From contig JANYFF010000012.1 of assembly GCA_025362825.1 (NCBI GenBank), forward strand, positions 1 to 10,748: DNA of 10,748 nt. The letters are read 5' to 3'. A program made the position numbers and the translations under genes. The first letter of the stretch is position 1. Every line of letters starts with the position of its first letter. The notes beneath the pieces were generated by a model. It was given only the letters and a program-made list of their open reading frames with translations. It was not told the DNA's origin and made no database searches. The DNA is from Polaromonas sp. (lineage in GTDB: Bacteria; Pseudomonadota; Gammaproteobacteria; Burkholderiales; Burkholderiaceae_C). This document shows, piece by piece, positions 6,734 through 10,748 of this stretch.

Positions 6734-7741
6734 TTACAACAGCTTGCCGGTGTACTTCTCAAGAATCGTCCACGCCTCGGCACCAAACTTCTTGTGCCAT
6801 TCAGCATAGAAACCTGCAGAGCGGAGCTTGGCGCGAAATAAGTCTGCGTCGGTGCTGTTGATGATCATGCCCTTGCTTTTTAAATCTGCTTGCAGACCAT
6901 CGTTAAGTATCCTGACGTCTTCGCGTTCCTTCAGCCCCGCTGCATTGACATTACGTGTAACGATTTCCTGCAGGTCTGCAGGCATACGGTCAAACGATTT
7001 TTTGTTACCGAGGAACCAATAGCCGTCCCACATGTGGTTGGTAAGGGAACAGAATTTCTGTACTTCATTGAGCTTGGCCGTTGCAATAATCGCCAGCGGA
7101 TTTTCCTGTGCGTCCACCACCTTGGTTTGCAGTGCTGAATAGACTTCAGCAAAGTTGATGGTTGCGGGGGAGGATTCAAAGGCCTTGAACATGGACACCC
7201 AAAACGGACTTGGCGGAACGCGGATCCTCAAGCCTTTCAGGTCTTCTGGCGAATTGATGGGGCGGGTGCTGGTGGTCACCTGGCGATAGCCGCTGTCCCA
7301 GATCTTGTCAAAGGCGAACAGCGTGCCGGTGCCGGCAATCTGCTTGCGCACATGGGCACCAAGGTCGCCGTCCAACGCTGCCAAGACCTGATTGGTGTCC
7401 TTGAATGCAAAGCCCACGCCACTGATTTGTGCCGCTGGCACCAAGGTACCCAGGATCAGCGGCGACAGCGTGAAATAGTCGAGCGCGCCCGAGCGCGCCT
7501 GCGACAGCATGTCGGTGTCATTGCCCAACTGGTTGTTCGGGTAGACCTGAAAATCAATCCGGCCTTTCGACTCGGCGTTGATCTTGGCGGCCATCTCTGC
7601 GGCGCGGGTGTTCATCGGGTGGCTGACCGGCAAATTGTTGCCATACTTGACGGTGAACAGGGCTTTCTGGGCAAAAACGCTGCTGGCGGGAAGGGCCAGG
7701 GCGCTGGCGCCTGCCAGCAAATTACGGCGTGAAATGGTCAT
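6734..7741 (-). CDS. TRAP transporter substrate-binding protein, DctP family
   Basis: A 335-residue periplasmic binding protein. It opens with MTISRRNLLAGASALALPAS, a signal peptide with a twin-arginine (Tat-like) motif and probable cleavage near residue 24-25 (SVFA-Q). The mature part has VKYGNNLPVSHPMNTRA, the DctP signature, then KGLRIRVPPSP, in which R174 is at the position of the arginine that usually holds the substrate carboxylate. It continues with FAEVYSALQTKVVDAQENP, including the conserved asparagine N214. The ligand is therefore probably an organic acid, unidentified. GGAGA lies nine bases before the ATG. It is first in a two-gene operon with the fused permease, and its promoter faces the divergent dehydrogenase gene. 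Confidence 0.95.
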   Translation of the reverse strand: MTISRRNLLAGASALALPASSVFAQKALFTVKYGNNLPVSHPMNTRAAEMAAKINAESKGRIDFQVYPNNQLGNDTDMLSQARSGALDYFTLSPLILGTLVPAAQISGVGFAFKDTNQVLAALDGDLGAHVRKQIAGTGTLFAFDKIWDSGYRQVTTSTRPINSPEDLKGLRIRVPPSPFWVSMFKAFESSPATINFAEVYSALQTKVVDAQENPLAIIATAKLNEVQKFCSLTNHMWDGYWFLGNKKSFDRMPADLQEIVTRNVNAAGLKEREDVRILNDGLQADLKSKGMIINSTDADLFRAKLRSAGFYAEWHKKFGAEAWTILEKYTGKLL

Positions 7742-7799
7742 GATCTTCTGTCTCCGGGTTTATTAATGGACTGAAAATTTTACTTGGCAGAATGCTTAG

Positions 7800-7821
7800 G
7801 CACGCAGGCTTCGCGGCGTGC
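7800..7821. promoter_or_regulatory. Hairpin-capable dyad GCACGC-N10-GCGTGC in the leader region of the TRAP operon
   Basis: Perfect 6-base arms at 7800-7805 and 7816-7821 flank a 10-base loop, 59 bases upstream of the DctP start. On the minus strand it could form in the mRNA leader or act as a DNA operator. No T run follows on either strand, so a terminator or attenuator is not supported. Confidence 0.3.
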
Positions 7822-7882
7822 TGTCGTTTAATTCAGCCTGGCCCGGGAAAGTATGCGCTGGATATGCACTTTCCGGTTAAGG

Positions 7883-7910
7883 GTAAAACAGCAGCACGCT
7901 GCCTTTTTAC
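7883..7910. promoter_or_regulatory. 28-bp dyad, candidate operator between the divergent TRAP and dehydrogenase genes
   Basis: Thirteen-base arms (7883-7895 and 7898-7910) around a 2-base centre pair at 11 of 13 positions: a GCAGC/GCTGC core and GTAAAA/TTTTAC ends. The 2-base centre makes a protein-binding operator more likely than an RNA hairpin. Its place in the divergent region suggests shared control of both genes. The cognate regulator is unknown; the half-sites do not resemble the ATCCA boxes at lysR. Confidence 0.35.
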
Positions 7911-7920
7911 TCCGCGTAGC

Positions 7921-7966
7921 CTGAATTGATTTCAATTTCAGCTATTTTTATTGAATTTTTTTGGAG
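7921..7966 (+). promoter_or_regulatory. Weak candidate promoter and Shine-Dalgarno site of the dehydrogenase gene
   Basis: An AT-rich stretch in a GC-rich setting. TTGATT (7926-7931) and TATTGA (7949-7954), 17 bases apart, are a poor but possible sigma-70 pair. The -35 candidate lies within a small dyad, ATTGA-TT-TCAAT (7925-7936). GGAG at 7963-7966 is six bases from the ATG at 7973 and fixes the start there, although the frame could extend to a TTG at 7961. Confidence 0.4.
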
Positions 7967-7972
7967 CAGTCC

Positions 7973-8752
7973 ATGACTTTTATTGACTCACCCAGCCCGG
8001 TAGCCGTTGTGACCGGCGGCGCGCGCGGCATTGGCCTGGCCATCGGCCAGTGGTTCCTGGCCCATGGCCATCGCGTCGCCCTGCTGGACAACGACCAGAA
8101 CACTCTGGACAAAGCGATCGCGGCCATCAACAAGCCTTCGCTGGCCATAGGGCTGCATTGTGATGTCTCCAGCCCGGAGCAGGTCCAAGCCACGATAGAA
8201 AAAATCACCGCTGTATTCGGGCGCATTGATGCACTGGTCAACAACGCCGGGGTCGCCGTCTTCAAACCGATTGGCGACACTTCTTTTGCAGAATGGCGCC
8301 ACGTGCTGGGCACCAACCTCGACGGCGCATTTCTTTGCACCCAGGCCTGCGCTCCCGTGATGGTTAAAACAGGCGGCGGAGCCATTGTCAATATCGCTTC
8401 CATCTCCGGTCTGCGTGCCAGCACACTGCGGGTCGCCTATGGCACCAGCAAGGCTGCGCTGATTCACCTGACCAAGCAACAGGCTGTGGAGCTGGGCAAC
8501 GTCGGCATCCGCGTCAATGCCATTGCGCCAGGCCCGGTCGATACCGAAATGGCCAAGCTCGTTCACAGCGTGGCGATCCGGTCAGACTACTACGATGCCA
8601 TCCCATTGAACCGCTACGGCACGACGGAAGAAATCGCGTCGGTCGCGGGCTTCCTGTGCAGCGCAGCGGCCAGCTATGTCAATGGCCAAGTGCTGGCTGT
8701 GGATGGCGGCTTTGACGCGGCCGGGGTGGGCCTGCCGACGCTCCGCAAATAA
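7973..8752 (+). CDS. Short-chain dehydrogenase/reductase, classical SDR, probably NAD-dependent
   Basis: A 259-residue classical SDR. Visible in order: the cofactor motif TGGARGIG (residues 14-21), D39 at the end of the second beta strand (VALLDND), which favours NAD(H) over NADP(H), CDV at 63-65, NNAG (90-93), and the catalytic tetrad N115 (GTNLDGAF), S143 (NIASISG), Y156 and K160 (YGTSK). NAIAPGPVDTEM follows, and the end holds the usual NGQVLAVDGGF. Such enzymes oxidise or reduce alcohol/carbonyl pairs; the substrate cannot be deduced. It is transcribed alone on the plus strand, divergent from the TRAP operon and convergent with the crotonase gene. A role in oxidising a hydroxyacyl intermediate or the imported compound would fit the neighbours but is inference. 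Confidence 0.93.
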   Translation: MTFIDSPSPVAVVTGGARGIGLAIGQWFLAHGHRVALLDNDQNTLDKAIAAINKPSLAIGLHCDVSSPEQVQATIEKITAVFGRIDALVNNAGVAVFKPIGDTSFAEWRHVLGTNLDGAFLCTQACAPVMVKTGGGAIVNIASISGLRASTLRVAYGTSKAALIHLTKQQAVELGNVGIRVNAIAPGPVDTEMAKLVHSVAIRSDYYDAIPLNRYGTTEEIASVAGFLCSAAASYVNGQVLAVDGGFDAAGVGLPTLRK

Positions 8753-8775
8753 CAGATCGCCCCGAGCACCGGCTG

Positions 8776-8800
8776 CGCCAATCCACGTTATCGAGTGGCG
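8776..8800. terminator. Weak stem-loop between convergent genes
   Basis: CGCCA (8776-8780) and TGGCG (8796-8800) can pair, with an alternative inner CCAC/GTGG stem, in the 52-base gap between the dehydrogenase and crotonase stop codons. No T run follows on either strand, so if it terminates transcription it is not a textbook intrinsic terminator. Confidence 0.25.
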
Positions 8801-8804
8801 GATT

Positions 8805-9590
8805 TCAGCATTTGCTGAAGTCCGGCTTGCGCTTCTCAATAAATGCCGTGAAGGCTTCGCGGGAGGCGGGGCTCTGCAGCAGGCGGCCAAAGCTGGCATT
8901 TTCTTCTGCAATACGTTCACTCAAAACGCTGGCGTTGCCTTTTTTCATCAGGCGCTTGGTTTCTATCAACGCGCTCAAAGGTTTGGCCGCCAGCTTTTGC
9001 GCCTGGCGCTGTGCCAGGGCGTTGACTTCCGTAGGCGGTACGATGCGGTTGATCAGGCCAAGCTCAAGCGCGGTTTCGGCCATGAAAGGCTCGCCCAGCA
9101 ACAAAGCCTCCGCAGCACGCGGGTAACCCATCAGCTGCGGCAGCAGCAGGCTGGATGCCAGTTCGGGGCACAGGCCCAGGTTGACAAAGGGCATGGAGAA
9201 CGCGGCGTTGTCGCCGGCATACACGAGGTCGCAATGCAGCAGCATGGTGGTGCCTATGCCCACCGCCGGGCCGCACACCGCCGCTACGACGGGCTTGGCA
9301 AAGCTGCTGATGCCGCGCATGAAGCGAAACACCGGTGCCTCGCGTGTGGACGGCGGCTTGTTCAAAAAGTCGCTGATGTCGTTGCCCGCAGAGAAGATGC
9401 TCTCATGCCCTTGAATCACCACCGCACGCACAGAGTTGTCCTCGTGGGCAGCTGCCAGCGCATCGGCCATCGCGCCATACATGGCGGAGGTAATCGAATT
9501 TTTCTTGTCAAGGCGATTGATGGTAATCGTCATCACGCCTGCGTCGACGTGGGTGAGGATCTCAGGGATGGCGTTCGGGGTACTTGTCAT
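8805..9590 (-). CDS. Crotonase-fold enoyl-CoA hydratase/isomerase, isomerase-like active site
   Basis: A 261-residue crotonase. The two oxyanion-hole segments are present: SIFSAGNDISDF (about 65-75) and CGPAVGIGTTMLLHCDLVYA (about 106-125). The C-terminus reads REAFTAFIEKRKPDF, a family hallmark. Hydratases have a PE glutamate after the FxxP strand; here the text is FSMPFVNLGLCPELASS, with phenylalanine in that place and a glutamate (E143) at the later position, as in the PEGCSS motif of delta3,delta2-enoyl-CoA isomerases (ECI2 type). An isomerase or another single-glutamate crotonase reaction is thus more likely than classical hydration, but the hydratase label cannot be excluded. The gene lies downstream of the thioesterase-like gene, with a GAGA Shine-Dalgarno-like sequence before its ATG. 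Confidence 0.92.
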   Translation of the reverse strand: MTSTPNAIPEILTHVDAGVMTITINRLDKKNSITSAMYGAMADALAAAHEDNSVRAVVIQGHESIFSAGNDISDFLNKPPSTREAPVFRFMRGISSFAKPVVAAVCGPAVGIGTTMLLHCDLVYAGDNAAFSMPFVNLGLCPELASSLLLPQLMGYPRAAEALLLGEPFMAETALELGLINRIVPPTEVNALAQRQAQKLAAKPLSALIETKRLMKKGNASVLSERIAEENASFGRLLQSPASREAFTAFIEKRKPDFSKC

Positions 9591-9650
9591 GATTGTCTCG
9601 ATTAAAAAATTTCTTGAAGCGATGTTCGATTTTCACCGAAGCGGGGTTTT

Positions 9651-9750
9651 GGCAAGCAGGGGCCGCAGAACCGGCTTTGCCGGGCTGCAGGCGCAGCGGC
9701 CCCCTCGGGGGGCAGGAAGCTACACGCAGTGAGCGACCGTGGGGGCTCAT
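9651..9750. repeat. G/C-rich palindromic intergenic repeat of Comamonadaceae type
   Basis: This lies between the thioesterase-like and crotonase genes and begins directly after the former's stop codon. It contains nested palindromes: GGGGCCGC (9659-9666) with GCGGCCCC (9696-9703), CCGGC-TTT-GCCGG (9671-9683), and GCCCCC-TC-GGGGGG around 9699-9712, then the segment GCAGTGAGCGACCGTGGGGG. I recognise this layout from many intergenic regions of Comamonadaceae genomes. It is open in one minus frame (9562-9750), which I regard as spurious. It may end or stabilise the upstream transcript; it could also simply be a dispersed REP-like element. Confidence 0.65.
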
Positions 9751-10590
9751 CTATTCCTTGTAATACACAAGCTGGGTGCTGGTTACCAGCAGGGTCCCGG
9801 ATTCGCTCCAGAGCTGAGCGCTCTGGTCAAAAAAGCCATGGCGGAATGCCTGGGCACTGGCCTGGCCGAGGATGTAGCCTGTGCCTGCCTCGGCCAACTG
9901 CGCGCCGCTGGCATGAAAATAGACGGTCATGGTCACCGTGCCTGCTGGCACACGTAGCGGCCGGCGCAACCAGATGCGCGGATAAAACACGTCCGACATA
10001 GCCGTCAGCGATGCGAAATCGAGTTGCCGCACCGGGTCGTCGCGTACCCAGACCTGCGTCAGGCTGTCGGGCGACAGCTCGTCTGCGCCGCCCCATTTCA
10101 CCGGGAAGCCGCCTCGCGCAAAGCGCATGTCGTAGCGGCTGAGCCATTCCATTGCGCCCTTGAGCTGCGTACGCGGCACGCTGGCCGGCGATGGCACGTC
10201 GGGCATGGGCATGTCGCTCAGATGCCAGGTCTCGCGGCGCAAGGCGGTCATCACCGTTGCCGTCGTTACCACTTGGTCGGTGCCTTCAGCATCCGGCTGG
10301 CTCAGGCTCACCACCCAGTGCTGGGTCGAGCGGTTGGTGCGTATCGGGGTGGCGGTGATGGTGAAGGCCCCTTCAGCCGTGGCTGCGGCGTAATTGACGG
10401 TCAGCGATACCGGCTCCCCCAGCAGGGCCGGGTGTTGCAGCACGGCCTGCAACGCCGTTGCCGCCGTGGCGCCACCAAACGGTCCCACCATGTTCCAGTA
10501 AGCCGGGCTGGTGGCGCCTGTCCAGGTGTACGGGTGGTCACTGCCGGCAGGCTGCAGGGCAAGGGCCTGGTCGAAAAGATGCTTGGTCAT
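9751..10590 (-). CDS. Acyl-CoA thioesterase-family (TesB-like double hotdog) protein
   Basis: A 279-residue protein with two hotdog repeats (about 1-118 and 145-279). Seen directly: YWNMVGPFGGATAATALQAV, the glycine-rich turn and central helix of the first hotdog; an inner hinge rich in proline; MSDVFYPR with D200 near the place of the TesB-type catalytic aspartate; and the C-terminal SGTLLVTSTQLVYYKE, where Q273 is a likely partner, since TesB ends with a similar glutamine-containing strand. Such proteins hydrolyse acyl-CoA thioesters, though some family members have no proven activity. It is transcribed toward the crotonase gene, from which it is separated by a palindromic repeat. No strong Shine-Dalgarno sequence precedes the ATG at 10588-10590. 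Role inferred: release of CoA from a pathway intermediate. Confidence 0.85.
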   Translation of the reverse strand: MTKHLFDQALALQPAGSDHPYTWTGATSPAYWNMVGPFGGATAATALQAVLQHPALLGEPVSLTVNYAAATAEGAFTITATPIRTNRSTQHWVVSLSQPDAEGTDQVVTTATVMTALRRETWHLSDMPMPDVPSPASVPRTQLKGAMEWLSRYDMRFARGGFPVKWGGADELSPDSLTQVWVRDDPVRQLDFASLTAMSDVFYPRIWLRRPLRVPAGTVTMTVYFHASGAQLAEAGTGYILGQASAQAFRHGFFDQSAQLWSESGTLLVTSTQLVYYKE

Positions 10591-10748
10591 GGCAGTAGTT
10601 TGAGGCGAGACGGCAGATCACGCAGTCGTGTTTGTGACCCGCGACGGCATGCCCTTGATAATCGGCCAAATGCTCTCTAATTCATAGCAAGAAATGACGA
10701 TATAACCGAGGCTACGGCACCAAAACACTGAAAATTACGATTTAAACC
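10591..10748. other. Upstream region of the thioesterase-like gene, no gene seen
   Basis: 158 bases to the window edge without a supported coding region. On the minus strand TGCTATGAA (about 10681-10689) resembles an extended -10 element but has no matching -35 box. CACG-N4-CGTG (10619-10630) is a minor dyad. Neither is strong enough to call. Confidence 0.4.

Noticed and set aside
8676..9605. A 309-codon plus-strand open frame covering the crotonase gene
   Set aside because: Antisense to a convincing crotonase with all motifs, and its own translation shows no recognisable family.
9562..9750. A 62-codon minus-strand frame starting right after the thioesterase-family stop
   Set aside because: It is made almost entirely of the palindromic intergenic repeat and runs into the crotonase gene. 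No known family and no ribosome binding site.
10619..10637. Dyads CACG-N4-CGTG and TCAC/GTGA upstream of the thioesterase-like gene
   Set aside because: Only four-base arms; expected by chance in this composition, and no promoter is clearly placed relative to them.

Overview
This window looks like an accessory catabolic region of a Burkholderiales bacterium, most probably a Comamonadaceae member (Polaromonas/Variovorax/Rhodoferax type). The reasons are the moderately high GC, a Bug-family (TctC) binding protein inside a degradation operon, a NahR/LinR-type LysR regulator, and at about 9651-9750 a G/C-stem intergenic repeat of a kind I recognise from that family. The organism call is an inference. 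I see no RNA gene, CRISPR array, insertion sequence or phage gene.

Left block (1-3782, all minus strand, transcribed right to left). It reads as one tight operon: an HbpS/GlcG-like protein, an ACMSD-type amidohydrolase/decarboxylase, an orphan Bug periplasmic binding protein, a two-domain type I extradiol dioxygenase, a 51-codon ORF resembling the first residues of a fumarylacetoacetate-hydrolase (FAH) protein, and the N-terminus of an MhpA-like FAD monooxygenase that runs off the left edge. Together these suggest uptake, decarboxylation, ring hydroxylation and meta-cleavage of a carboxylated hydroxyaromatic compound. The substrate cannot be read from sequence.

Regulator (3912-4820, plus). 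A NahR/DntR/LinR-like LysR regulator is divergent from the left operon. The 129-bp intergenic region holds two nested dyads built on ATCCA/TGGAT half-sites, and one of them overlaps the lysR start codon.

Right block. A TRAP transporter (DctP binding protein at 6734-7741 and a fused DctQM permease at 4851-6713, minus) runs toward lysR. Divergent from it is an NAD-type short-chain dehydrogenase (7973-8752, plus). Convergent with that are a thioesterase-family double hotdog protein (9751-10590) and a crotonase-fold enzyme with an enoyl-CoA-isomerase-like active site (8805-9590), both minus. The TRAP system would import an organic acid; the dehydrogenase, isomerase/hydratase and thioesterase could process a side chain or ring-derived acyl-CoA. 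Whether both blocks serve one pathway is inferred from their adjacency to a single LysR gene.

No clearly new system is visible. The points most worth a second look are the enzyme combination of the left operon, the FAH-like fragment in it, the nested LysR operators, and the missing Shine-Dalgarno sequence of lysR.
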